Below, piece by piece: positions 8,671 through 18,755 of a stretch of DNA of 41,143 nucleotides. The notes beneath the pieces are model-generated. The model saw nothing but the letters and a program-made list of their open reading frames with translations. It searched no databases and was not told the origin of the DNA. How positions within the stretch are numbered: the stretch's first letter is position 1; every line of letters begins with the position of its first letter. The stretch comes from Nitrincola sp. Its GTDB lineage: Bacteria; Pseudomonadota; Gammaproteobacteria; Pseudomonadales; Balneatricaceae. The position numbers and the translations under genes were made by a program. Location: contig JAJOJN010000044.1 of NCBI GenBank assembly GCA_021208565.1, positions 1-41,143 on the forward strand, written 5' to 3'.

Positions 8671-10032
8671 TTAACTCCGTTTAGCATTCACTGGAAAGTA
8701 TTTATCAACCAGGTCCTGTTTCATCAACAATTCTTCAGCTTCAAAGCATTCAGCGAGTGTTTTCCAACACAGATCAAGCGCTTTTTCCAAGGGTAAAGTA
8801 ACGCGAATATCCATAAAGCGCTTTTTGAAAAGTTCGCCAAAACGCAATAATCGGTGATCATACTCAGTTAACTCAAACGACATCGCTTGCTTCTGTTGCG
8901 CATCTTGAGCAGCCGCATAAAAGCGCACCATAGTGTTCATGATTTGACCATGATCTTCTCGGGTCACTTTACCAATCACATGCTGCTTCAAACGTGAAAG
9001 AGAACCAAAAGGGTCGATAACCCCATCATGCAGATAAAACTGTCCTTCAGTGATATAACCTGTGTTATCCGGTACCGGATGGGTAACATCATCACCCGGC
9101 ATGGTGGTAACGGATAGAATGGTTACAGATCCAGCACCCTTATAATCACAGGCCTTTTCATAACGCCTGGCCAACTGAGAATAAAGATCACCAATATAAC
9201 CGCGGTTGGAAGGCACATGTTCCATCGCTACGCCCACCTCTTTCAAGGCATCAGCATAAGCGGTCATATCCGTCAGCAACACGAGTACACGTTTGCCTTC
9301 ATCAACCGCAAAACGCTCGGCAACTGCCAACGCCATATCAGGCACTAATAACGCCTCAACGGTGGGATCAGAACCAAGATGGACATACATCACTGTTTTG
9401 GCAGAAACACCCGCATCCTCAAAAGCTTTTTTGAAGAAGTGGTAATCATCGAAGATCAAACCTATACCACCGAACACGATAATATCGGCATCAGCGTGCG
9501 CACCTATTTGTGCTAAAAGTTGGTTGTAGGGCTCACCCGCAACGGAGAAAATAGGGATTTTTTGGCTTTCAACCAAGGAGTTAAAAATGTCGATCATCGG
9601 CACATCGGTGCGGATCATTCGAGAAGCGAGCACACGGCGCGCCGGGTTGACGGTAGGGCCATCTATCTCAATGTGAGGCTCTTCATTAAGGTCAGGTCCA
9701 CCATCAATCGGCACCCCTACACCTGAAAAAGCACGACCGAGTATATTGGTTGAAAAGGCCACTTGCATCGAATGACCCAAAAAACGAATATTGGCGCGGG
9801 TTGAGAGTCCTTTGGTCCCTGAGAAGACTTGCAGCGATACTTTATCACCATCCATCTCAATGACCTGAGCGAGCGCCGGCAGCTGTGAAGGATCTTGTGG
9901 ATTTTCGATTAACGCTAGATCGCCAAAACCGATACTTCCCGTGGTGTTTTCGTCAGGTTCAGGCACATAAACTTTTACCAGATCACCGACAATTTCCAAA
10001 ATTTTGGAATAGGACAATAGCAACTGTGACAC
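8671..10032 (-). CDS. atpB: V/A-type ATPase subunit B
   Basis: Non-catalytic nucleotide-site subunit B (453 residues) of the A3B3 head. Seen: an N-terminal barrel with EIVGDLVKV and ILGRAFSGVGVPIDGGP, the region PIFSVAGEPYNQLLAQI where the catalytic P-loop is replaced (typical of B), VLVLLTDMTAYADALKEV, and SNRGYIGDLYSQLARRYEKA. The start is GTG at 10032-10030, chosen because a strong ribosome site (AGGAAGT, 10044-10038) lies 5 bases upstream and the family begins near this point. It is the first gene of the operon; the 178-base gap to the divergent DedA gene must hold the operon promoter. The gene is intact. Confidence 0.96.
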   Translation of the reverse strand: MSQLLLSYSKILEIVGDLVKVYVPEPDENTTGSIGFGDLALIENPQDPSQLPALAQVIEMDGDKVSLQVFSGTKGLSTRANIRFLGHSMQVAFSTNILGRAFSGVGVPIDGGPDLNEEPHIEIDGPTVNPARRVLASRMIRTDVPMIDIFNSLVESQKIPIFSVAGEPYNQLLAQIGAHADADIIVFGGIGLIFDDYHFFKKAFEDAGVSAKTVMYVHLGSDPTVEALLVPDMALAVAERFAVDEGKRVLVLLTDMTAYADALKEVGVAMEHVPSNRGYIGDLYSQLARRYEKACDYKGAGSVTILSVTTMPGDDVTHPVPDNTGYITEGQFYLHDGVIDPFGSLSRLKQHVIGKVTREDHGQIMNTMVRFYAAAQDAQQKQAMSFELTEYDHRLLRFGELFKKRFMDIRVTLPLEKALDLCWKTLAECFEAEELLMKQDLVDKYFPVNAKRS

Positions 10033-10210
10033 GGCTCACTTCCTGTTTAAATCGCTTATTCTGATTAAGCCATGCTCATAAAGGTTTTACAAGCCTGTTG
10101 CCCTGAATAGACATGCACTTATTGTGTATTTTGAAAGCGAAAATCTTTTCGCACCTGCTAAAACACTTTACAATGATTTATCTTTATCCTGCCCAGAGCA
10201 TCTGTAACAT

Positions 10211-10774
10211 ATGATTCAAAAAAATCTCATCAAAGCGCTTATCGGCTTAATTGTTTTTATCGTTCTCATGGTCGCTTTGGGTATTCTTTTTGAAGAAGAG
10301 ATGGCGCTAGGTACGGCCTGGGTTGTCGATCGTATTGGCTTCTGGGGGTTGGCTGGCATTTTACTGGTCACCGACACTCTGGTTACGCCTTTTCCCCCAG
10401 ACATTTTACTGGTGATCATTTCCAAAACACACTTAGCTGAGAACTGGCCGATCTATGTGGGTGTTCTAGGCTGCGTGTCTGTCATCGCAGGAATGACCGG
10501 TTACTCAATCGGTCGCTGGCTTGGCCATTTTCAATGGTCTAAACGACTCTTTGGTCAGTTTGAGCAGGAACACCATGACTTTATTCAAAAGTATGGTTTT
10601 TGGGCGGTCGCGATAGGGTCAGTAACACCCTTACCCTACTCAGTGACTTGCTGGACGGCAGGCGTACTCAACATCCGCTGGACCACTGTACTGCTAGCAT
10701 CTATTTTGTTTCGCGTACCCAGAATCTACGCCTACTACTGGTTGCTAACCTCAGCAAAAGGATTGTTTAACTGA
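10211..10774 (+). CDS. DedA/VTT-family membrane protein (YqaA-like)
   Basis: Inner-membrane protein of 187 residues with the VTT (SNARE-associated) fold of the DedA/YqaA group. Members help to flip or recycle lipid carriers such as undecaprenyl phosphate or phosphatidylethanolamine and keep membrane potential; the role of this one is not known. Seen: a first membrane helix at about 8-27, the re-entrant segment VTPFPPDILLVII (about 58-70), GYSIGRWLGH (about 97-106), and TPLPYSVTCWTAGVLNIRW (about 140-158), which carries the Pro pair typical of the family. The start ATG at 10211 has only a weak ribosome site. It stands alone, divergent from the V-ATPase operon and convergent with dapB, with a strong bidirectional hairpin just after it. 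Confidence 0.78.
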   Translation: MIQKNLIKALIGLIVFIVLMVALGILFEEEMALGTAWVVDRIGFWGLAGILLVTDTLVTPFPPDILLVIISKTHLAENWPIYVGVLGCVSVIAGMTGYSIGRWLGHFQWSKRLFGQFEQEHHDFIQKYGFWAVAIGSVTPLPYSVTCWTAGVLNIRWTTVLLASILFRVPRIYAYYWLLTSAKGLFN

Positions 10775-10815
10775 ATCGAATTGGAAACACTGGAGAAAGG
10801 TCACAAGGATAGACA

Positions 10816-10843
10816 AAAGAGGTGAGTTGGATCTCACCTCTTT
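10816..10843. terminator. Bidirectional terminator between DedA gene and dapB
   Basis: Inverted repeat with arms of 11 bases (AAAGAGGTGAG at 10816-10826 and its complement at 10833-10843) and a 6-base loop. The A run on one side and the T run on the other let it act as an intrinsic terminator in both directions, as expected between convergent genes. Confidence 0.8.
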
Positions 10844-10864
10844 AAAGTAGGATGTTGAACAGAA

Positions 10865-12839
<1,975 letters not shown>

Positions 12840-12890
12840 AGTCCGAATCTGATCCGGTTTAACGATGACTCCAACGGGAGCCGGACACGA

Positions 12891-12914
12891 CGACGCGGGC
12901 AGGAGCCCGCGTCG
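12891..12914 (-). promoter_or_regulatory. GC-rich hairpin in dnaK-dnaJ gap
   Basis: Perfect inverted repeat with 10-base arms (CGACGCGGGC at 12891-12900, complement at 12905-12914) and an AGGA loop, in the 110-base gap between dnaK and dnaJ. No T run follows it on the minus strand, so a simple terminator is unlikely. It may set the dnaK to dnaJ mRNA ratio by attenuation or by protecting the dnaK transcript. Confidence 0.6.
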
Positions 12915-12949
12915 CCATCATTTCAATGGGTTAAGCCAAGTCGCAAGGA

Positions 12950-14867
12950 TTACTTCTTGTCATCCTTCACTTCTTCAAACTCGGCATCAACCACATCATC
13001 AGCGGGCTTTTCATTCGCTTGTTCTCCCTGCGCACCTTCAGCGGCTGCCGCATCGGCATACATCTTCTGGGCAACAGCAGAAACCGCTTCAGTCAGAGCT
13101 TCAGTCTTGCTTTCAATGGCGTCTTTTGTCATCACCTTTCAGCGCGTCTTCAAGATCGCTGATTGCCGCTTCGATCTTAGACTTTTCATCTTCAGTGACT
13201 TTATCCGCTGCATCTTTCAATGTTTTCTTAGCGGTGTGAACCATGGCATCGCCCTGGTTACGTGCCTGAGACAAGGCTTCAAACTTACGATCTTCTTCAG
13301 CATGCGCTTCAGCGTCACGTACCATTTGCTCGATCTCATCATCACTTAAACCTGAAGAGGCTTTAATGACGATAGACTGCTGCTTGCCAGTGGCTTTGTC
13401 TTTAGCCGATACATTCAGAATACCGTTAGCGTCAATATCGAAGGTTACTTCGATTTGTGGCACGCCACGGGGCGCAGGCGGAATATCAGCCAAATCGAAA
13501 CGTCCAAGTGACTTGTTTTGATTCGCTTGCTTACGCTCACCCTGAACAACATGAATCGTCACGGCAGTTTGGTTGTCATCGGCAGTCGAGAACACCTGAG
13601 ACTTCTTCGTTGGAATCGTCGTATTTTTCTCAATCAGAGGCGTTGCAACGCCACCCATGGTTTCAATACCCAGTGTCAAAGGTGTAACGTCAAGCAACAG
13701 AACGTCTTTCACATCGCCAGACAGAACCGCACCCTGAATCGCCGCACCAATCGCAACCGCTTCATCTGGGTTTACGTCTTTACGTGGCTCTTTACCAAAG
13801 AACTCGCTCACACGCTTTTGCACCAGTGGCATACGGGTTTGACCGCCCACTAGAATAACCTCATCGACTTCAGATGCAGATAGACCGGCATCTTTCAGTG
13901 CAATTTTGCAGGGCTCAAGCGAACGCTCAACCAAGTCTTCAACCAAAGACTCTAACTTCGCACGCGTCAACTTCACATTTAAATGCTTTGGACCTGTCGC
14001 ATCAGCAGTGATGTAAGGCAGGTTCACGTCTGTTTGCTGTGAAGATGACAGTTCTACTTTCGCTTTTTTCAGCGGCTTCTTTAAGACGCTGTAGCGCTAA
14101 AGGATCGTTATGCAGGTCGATTCCTGATTCTTTCTTAAACTGATCCGCCAAGTAGTTGATGATCGCCAAATCGAAATCTTCACCACCTAAGAAGGTATCA
14201 CCGTTAGTAGCAATACCTCAAATTGGTGCTCGCCATCAACGTCAGCAATTTCAATGATCGAAACGTCGAACGTACCACCACCTAGGTCAAACACAGCAAT
14301 CGTCTTGTCGCCTTTTGACTGATCCATACCATAAGCAAGAGCAGCGGCAGTTGGCTCGTTGATGATACGTTTAACTTCTAGACCCGCAATTTTACCGGCG
14401 TCTTTCGTGGCTTGACGCTGAGAATCGTTGAAGTATGCAGGTACCGTGATAACAGCGGCTGTTACGGGCTCACCTAAGTAGTCTTCGGCTGTTTTCTTCA
14501 TCTTTTTCAAGATTTCAGCCGATACTTGTGGGGGTGCCATTTTGTTGTCACGCACTTGAACCCACGCATCGCCATTATCTGCTTTAACGATCTTGTAAGG
14601 CACCATTTTGATGTCTTTTTGCACAACATCGTCTTCAAAGCGACGACCAATCAGACGCTTGATAGCGAATAGCGTGTTGTCCGGGTTAGTCACTGCTTGA
14701 CGTTTAGCAGATTGACCGACCAAGGTTTCTCCATCACTGGTAAAGGCAATGATGGATGGCGTAGTACGATCGCCTTCAGCGTTTTCAATGACTCGAGTTT
14801 TATCGCCATCTAAAATGGCAACACATGAATTGGTTGTACCCAAGTCAATACCGATAATTCTTCCCAT
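12950..14867 (-). CDS. dnaK: Chaperone DnaK (three frameshifts)
   Basis: DnaK (Hsp70), ATP-driven folding chaperone, cytosolic. Corrected length is 638 residues, the family norm. The start is ATG at 14867 ([18 protein letters not shown]), with GGAG upstream; a longer in-frame opening from 14960 exists but lacks homology. Seen: phosphate-1 motif [37 protein letters not shown], phosphate-2 motif [13 protein letters not shown], the adenosine motif [13 protein letters not shown], the linker [14 protein letters not shown], and the C-terminal tail ending EEVKDDKK. Breaks: a missing base at 14210-14211 (after FEVL), an extra base in the T6 run at 14064-14069 (AAEKAKVEL), and an extra base in the T4 run at 13125-13128 (GDDKDAIES). 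Since dnaK is a core gene, these look like sequence errors. A sigma-32 promoter lies just upstream. Confidence 0.96.
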
Positions 14868-14943
14868 TTCTTTCTCCGTAATCGTTAACCGCCAGCTCGT
14901 AAAGGTCTGAGCGGTTGAATTCTGTTTTTTACTGTTGATCCCT

Positions 14944-14971
14944 ATATGGGGTTTACACAAACTATTTCAAG
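14944..14971 (-). promoter_or_regulatory. Sigma-32 heat-shock promoter of dnaK
   Basis: On the minus strand a -35 element CTTGAAA (14971-14965) is followed after 13 bases by a -10 element CCCCATAT (14951-14944). Both match the RpoH consensus (CTTGAAA, CCCCATNT) completely. It lies in the grpE-dnaK gap, about 77 bases before the dnaK start, so dnaK has its own heat-shock promoter. Confidence 0.9.
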
Positions 14972-14990
14972 CACAAGGTAATGGATTAAA

Positions 14991-15632
14991 TTAACCCTTT
15001 GCCACAACCACCATCGCAGGACGAACTAAGCGACCATTAAGGGTGTAACCTTTTTGCATCACGGCCACAACGGAGTTGGGAGCCGCATCGGGAGCCTCAA
15101 TCATAGACATCGCCTGATGAAGCTCAGGGTCAAATGTTTGCCCTACTGGATCAACCACATTCAAATTAAACTTGGCAACGCTACTCAGGAATAGACTCAA
15201 GGTCATTTCTGCCCCTTCTCGAAGCGCACGCACTGCTTCATCCTCAGAAGAGCAGGCTTCAACAGCACGCTCTAGACTATCAATGACTGGCAGCAACTCC
15301 TGAGCAAACTTGTCTAATGCAAATTTATGCGCTTTTTCAACATCCTGTTCAGCACGGCGTCGAATATTTTGAACTTCCGCCTGCGCTCTCAATTGAGTAT
15401 CCACAAGCGCCTGCTTCAATCGATCTATCTCGTCCTTAGCCAAGGCTAATTGAGCACTGATATCATCATTGATGACTTGATCTTCGATTGAGTCTTGCTG
15501 TTCTTGCTGCTCCCCTTCCACTTCAGTGGGCGCAGTTGCCTGCTCACTTTCTGGGGTGACATCTTCAGCCGCACGCATCGGCTCCGGGGACTCCGGTGCT
15601 GTTTCCGAGGGTTTATGCTGATCGTTAGCCAT
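14991..15632 (-). CDS. grpE: Nucleotide exchange factor GrpE
   Basis: GrpE (213 residues) releases ADP from DnaK and acts as a thermosensor of the chaperone cycle. Seen: an acidic, disordered N-terminal part (about 1-55, rich in Glu, Gln, Pro), a long helix (about 60-110, with [20 protein letters not shown]), and the C-terminal beta domain with the signature [19 protein letters not shown] and ending [11 protein letters not shown]. Start at 15632 is preceded by AGGAG. Gene order grpE-dnaK-dnaJ and a sigma-32 promoter upstream agree. It is divergent from recN. The gene is intact. Confidence 0.96.
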   Translation of the reverse strand: MANDQHKPSETAPESPEPMRAAEDVTPESEQATAPTEVEGEQQEQQDSIEDQVINDDISAQLALAKDEIDRLKQALVDTQLRAQAEVQNIRRRAEQDVEKAHKFALDKFAQELLPVIDSLERAVEACSSEDEAVRALREGAEMTLSLFLSSVAKFNLNVVDPVGQTFDPELHQAMSMIEAPDAAPNSVVAVMQKGYTLNGRLVRPAMVVVAKG

Positions 15633-15677
15633 CCGCTTTCTCCTGTCTTTATCTGCAATAGCTTGAGATTGCCTGTT

Positions 15678-15705
15678 TTATGGGGACGAAGTCTGACGAT
15701 TCAAG
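15678..15705 (-). promoter_or_regulatory. Sigma-32 heat-shock promoter of grpE
   Basis: On the minus strand CTTGAAT (15705-15699) and CCCCATAA (15685-15678) are separated by 13 bases, the same spacer as in the dnaK promoter. Both boxes fit the RpoH consensus with one mismatch each. The predicted start of transcription is about 40 bases upstream of grpE. Confidence 0.88.
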
Positions 15706-15754
15706 CACTGTTTTGGTTTTTCTCAGCGTTTTTTTAAATATCTTGCTAGAGCAC

Positions 15755-15783
15755 TTGCAGACTCAAAGAAAATATTTTATACA
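15755..15783 (+). promoter_or_regulatory. Sigma-70 type promoter of recN
   Basis: TTGCAG (15755-15760), a 17-base spacer and TATACA (15778-15783). Transcription would start near 15790, inside the LexA-like box, leaving a very short 5' leader before recN. Confidence 0.6.
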
Positions 15784-15788
15784 TACTA

Positions 15789-15804
15789 CTGTATAAATAA
15801 CCAT
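15789..15804 (+). promoter_or_regulatory. LexA (SOS) box of recN
   Basis: CTGTATAAATAACCAT: a perfect CTGT half, an all-A/T centre and a degenerate right half. It resembles the LexA sites known upstream of recN in other gammaproteobacteria, where the right half is also often weak. It lies just after the -10 box and covers the expected transcription start, so bound LexA would block recN. Confidence 0.7.
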
Positions 15805-17482
15805 GTATGTGAACCCCATGCTGACACATCTCTTGATCAAAAATTTTGCACTGGTTGACCATCTTGAACTGGAACTGAAAGGCGGCATGACGGTTGTCAG
15901 CGGCGAAACCGGCGCTGGAAAATCGATTATGCTCGACGCACTGGGACTCACTCTGGGTGATCGTGCAGACAGTGATACGGTGCGCGAAGGTGAAGAACGT
16001 GCCGAAATTGCAGCCACTTTTGACCTGACCAACATTCCGGAAGCTCGAGCTTGGCTGGTCGATAACGATCTTGATCAAGAGGGTGAATGCCAAATAAGAC
16101 GCCTCGTTACCCGCGAAGGCAGAAGCCGAAGCTATATCAATGGCCAACCTGCACCGCTCAATCAACTGAAAGAGTTCGGTCAATTTCTAGTCGATATTCA
16201 TGGACAACACGAACACCAACGGTTATTACATCGTGACTATCATCGTGTGCTACTCGATGATTATGCTCAACAACGCAGCCTGTCTGACAAAGTGCGCCAG
16301 CAATACAACCGCTGGCAAAAACTGGACTCATCACTCAAAAAACTGACTGAGGACAGTGCCGAAAAGACAGCTCGAACTCAACTTTTGAGTTACCAGCTTG
16401 ATGAACTCGATCAGCTTGGTCTTCAATCCGATGAATTAGACGCATTAGAGCAAGAGCAAAAGCTTTTAGAAAATGCCGGTCAACTCCTACAAACAGGCCA
16501 TCAGGTCATGCAAATCATGTCGGAGCATGATGAGCACAACTGTGTAAGCCTACTAAATCAGAGCCAGCACCTATTACAACAGATCAATCGCCACGCGCCC
16601 GCACTTTCTCAAGTAAGCGAAATGCTGGCTAACGCACAAATCTTGATTGATGAGGCTGCACACGAATTACGCGCTTATCTAGACAGAGTTGAATTAAGCC
16701 CCGAGCGTTTAAATGAAGTAGAAGAGCGCCTAACCATCATTTACGACGTAGCTCGCAAGCATCGCGTTCAGCCTGAGCAACTGATTGAATTACACACTCA
16801 ATTACAAGAAGAGATGCTAAGCCTTCACCAATCTGACGAAGCTCTGGATCAACTTCATCAAGAGGTCACTCAAGCACGTCAGGAGTACATCAAATTAGCT
16901 GAAGAACTCAGCAATGCCCGAAAAGACAAGGCGCTAGATCTCGCCCATGCCGTCGACGAGCAACTGCATAGTCTGGGCATGTTAGACGCCAAATTTACAG
17001 CACAGCTAACGCCTTTAGACGAATCCAAATGGAACGGTAACGGCATTGAGGAAGTGGAATTTTTAATCGCGGCTAACCGTGGACAAACCGCTCGACCGCT
17101 GGCTAAAGTGGCGTCTGGCGGTGAACTTTCTCGCATCAGTCTTGCTATACAGGTGATTACCGCACAAACCTCAAGCACCCCGACGCTGGTATTTGATGAG
17201 GTCGATGTCGGTATTGGCGGCGCCATTGCCGAAGTGGTAGGAAAACTACTGAGACAACTCGGTGAAAAAACACAAATTCTCTGCGTTACCCATCAACCCC
17301 AGGTGGCATCACAAGGGCATCAGCATCTGTTTGTCAGCAAAAAAAGCGTCAAGGATAAAACCCACACCCAAATTTCGCATCTTGATGAAAACTCTCGATT
17401 ACAAGAAGTGGCAAGAATGCTGGGTGGTATCCAACTAACAGACGCAACCCTTCTTCATGCCAAAGAGATGTTAAGGCACTGA
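15803..17482 (+). CDS. recN: DNA repair protein RecN
   Basis: RecN (about 555-559 residues), an SMC-like ATPase that holds and processes broken DNA ends during recombinational repair. Seen: Walker A GETGAGKS near residues 34-41, long coiled-coil arms in the middle (about 150-370, full of Gln, Leu and Glu), the ABC signature VASGGELSRI, Walker B TLVFDEVDVGIGG, and the His switch VTHQPQVA. The family-matching start is MLTHLLIKNF at 15818; an ATG five codons earlier (15803) is also open. The LexA box overlaps the upstream ATG and neither start has a clear ribosome site, so I favour 15818 with a very short leader. Divergent from grpE, convergent with fur. The gene is intact. Confidence 0.95.
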   Translation: MYVNPMLTHLLIKNFALVDHLELELKGGMTVVSGETGAGKSIMLDALGLTLGDRADSDTVREGEERAEIAATFDLTNIPEARAWLVDNDLDQEGECQIRRLVTREGRSRSYINGQPAPLNQLKEFGQFLVDIHGQHEHQRLLHRDYHRVLLDDYAQQRSLSDKVRQQYNRWQKLDSSLKKLTEDSAEKTARTQLLSYQLDELDQLGLQSDELDALEQEQKLLENAGQLLQTGHQVMQIMSEHDEHNCVSLLNQSQHLLQQINRHAPALSQVSEMLANAQILIDEAAHELRAYLDRVELSPERLNEVEERLTIIYDVARKHRVQPEQLIELHTQLQEEMLSLHQSDEALDQLHQEVTQARQEYIKLAEELSNARKDKALDLAHAVDEQLHSLGMLDAKFTAQLTPLDESKWNGNGIEEVEFLIAANRGQTARPLAKVASGGELSRISLAIQVITAQTSSTPTLVFDEVDVGIGGAIAEVVGKLLRQLGEKTQILCVTHQPQVASQGHQHLFVSKKSVKDKTHTQISHLDENSRLQEVARMLGGIQLTDATLLHAKEMLRH

Positions 17483-17517
17483 CTAGAAACTCACACAAAA
17501 ACACAACGCAAGAGTAA

Positions 17518-17543
17518 CATTGCCGCTGACTACAGCGGCAATG
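17518..17543. terminator. Hairpin between convergent recN and fur
   Basis: Inverted repeat with 10-base arms (CATTGCCGCT at 17518-17527, complement at 17534-17543) and a 6-base loop, located between the recN and fur stop codons. No long T run flanks it, so termination strength is uncertain. Confidence 0.55.
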
Positions 17544-17551
17544 ATGAGGCT

Positions 17552-17974
17552 TTAGTCTTCCTTATCATCCTTAAACTGACCGTAAAGATAGAGCGTACGA
17601 TCGGAGATAACAAAGCCATTCGTTTCGGCAATCTCATCAAGTAACTCATTTAAACGTGCATCAGTAAACTCACACACGCGACCCGTTTTGATACAAACCA
17701 TATGGTTATGATCATCATCACGAGCCAATTCAAAAACCGAATGCCCACCTTCAAAATGATGACGGGACACAAGACCAGCTGACTCAAACTGAGTTAACAC
17801 ACGATATACGGTTGCCAAACCGACATCATCACCCATCTCCATCAACATCTTGTAAATATCTTCAGCACTAAAATGCTCTCCCTCTCCAGCGCGCTCAAGC
17901 AACTGATAAATTTTCACCCTTGGCAAGGTGACTTTTAGTCCTGCTTTGCGAAGCTCTTGATTTTCTATCGCCAT
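17552..17974 (-). CDS. fur: Ferric uptake regulator Fur
   Basis: Fur (140 residues), iron-responsive repressor of iron uptake genes; binds DNA as a dimer with Fe(II). Seen: winged-helix N-terminal half with LPRVKIYQLLE and GLATVYRVLTQFESAGLV, the metal motif HHFEGGHSVFEL near residue 80, and DHNHMVCIKTGRVCEF. In E. coli the last motif has a CxxC pair for structural zinc; here the first Cys is kept and the second position is Thr (CIKT), as in Pseudomonas-type Fur proteins that lack this pair. Gene position between recN and bamE is the conserved one. A partial Fur-like half site (ATTATC near 18024-18029) in the fur-bamE gap may allow self-control, but it is weak. Confidence 0.96.
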   Translation of the reverse strand: MAIENQELRKAGLKVTLPRVKIYQLLERAGEGEHFSAEDIYKMLMEMGDDVGLATVYRVLTQFESAGLVSRHHFEGGHSVFELARDDDHNHMVCIKTGRVCEFTDARLNELLDEIAETNGFVISDRTLYLYGQFKDDKED

Positions 17975-18063
17975 AATCTATCTCTTATTACTATGCGGTT
18001 TGGGATCTGCAGTGGTAGACTTCATTATCAATGTTTACGCTTCAAAGTGGAAGTTATTTACCC

Positions 18064-18387
18064 ATGCGAAAAATTCTAATTGTTTTGGCTGCCTCTTTAT
18101 TACTATCGGCTTGTTTCCCTGGAGTTTACAGAATAGACATTCCTCAAGGAAATGTTGTAACTCAGGAGATGGTTGATCAACTACGACCTGGTATGACTTA
18201 CAACCAAGTCCGCTTCATCATGGGTACTCCGTTAATTACGGACACCTTCTCTGGCGAGCGCTGGGACTACTTATACAGTATTCAACGCGGTGGCGGCCCT
18301 CGTGAGCAGGAACGTTTATCGCTGTTCTTTGAAAACGGCCAACTCAGTCGCATCAGTGGCGACTTTAAACCGGGCGGCGCGCAGTAA
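18064..18387 (+). CDS. bamE: Outer-membrane assembly lipoprotein BamE
   Basis: BamE/OmlA (SmpA) lipoprotein, 107 residues, an accessory part of the BAM complex that inserts beta-barrel proteins in the outer membrane. Start is taken at ATG 18064 ([20 protein letters not shown]), which gives a classic lipoprotein signal with lipobox LSAC; the in-frame ATG at 18031 would add 11 residues in front of the signal. Seen: [30 protein letters not shown], here named by its core [16 protein letters not shown], and the conserved [12 protein letters not shown]. It is divergent from fur, as in Pseudomonas. A strong terminator follows. Confidence 0.94.
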   Translation: MRKILIVLAASLLLSACFPGVYRIDIPQGNVVTQEMVDQLRPGMTYNQVRFIMGTPLITDTFSGERWDYLYSIQRGGGPREQERLSLFFENGQLSRISGDFKPGGAQ

Positions 18388-18392
18388 ATTAG

Positions 18393-18426
18393 CTGACGGC
18401 ATAAAGGATATTCTTTATGCCGTCAG
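18393..18426. terminator. Bidirectional terminator between bamE and rnfH
   Basis: Perfect 14-base arms (18393-18406 and 18413-18426, starting CTGACGGC) with a 6-base loop, between the convergent bamE and rnfH genes. Short A- and T-rich flanks are present on both sides. Confidence 0.8.
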
Positions 18427-18435
18427 TTAAACCGC

Positions 18436-18745
18436 TTAGGAAGCGGACTGAGCCTTCTCCTTAGCCGCTTTTTCAGCCGCTTTCCTTGCCCTTACTTCCT
18501 TCGGATCAGCCAGCAATGGGCGATAGATCTCAATTCGATCACCGTCTCTTACTGTGGTGGTCTCTGGATCTTTAATCGCTTTACCAAAAATACCAACAGG
18601 ATCAGACTCCACATTAATCTGTGGAAAATACTCATGTATTTTGGATTGAATGATGGCTTCACGTACCGTCGTTTTCTGGATGAACCTTGATCACAATAAT
18701 TTTTTGCTCATCCGGCAACGCATAAGCCACTTCGACTCGAATCAT
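18436..18745 (-). CDS. rnfH: RnfH family protein (one frameshift)
   Basis: RnfH/YfjF (UPF0125), a small ubiquitin-like fold protein of unproven function that travels with ratA. Corrected length is 102 residues. Seen: [20 protein letters not shown] at the start, then [34 protein letters not shown] and [20 protein letters not shown], which is the family signature, followed by a Lys/Ala-rich tail. One extra base in the T4 run at 18672-18675 breaks the frame after HPE; reading three T restores the family sequence. It starts 10 bases after ratA ends, in the usual ratA-rnfH pair. Confidence 0.88.
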
Positions 18746-18755
18746 TTAATTAGCC

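Noticed and set aside
13518..13853. Open frame on the plus strand opposite dnaK
   Set aside because: It is a shadow of the conserved dnaK coding frame; its product has no domain pattern.
14868..14960. N-terminal extension of DnaK by 31 residues
   Set aside because: The extension covers the sigma-32 promoter and has no similarity; ATG 14867 with GGAG upstream gives the normal DnaK start.
15746..16183. 145-codon minus-strand open frame over the start of recN
   Set aside because: Antisense shadow of recN; the Walker A region on the other strand explains the sequence.
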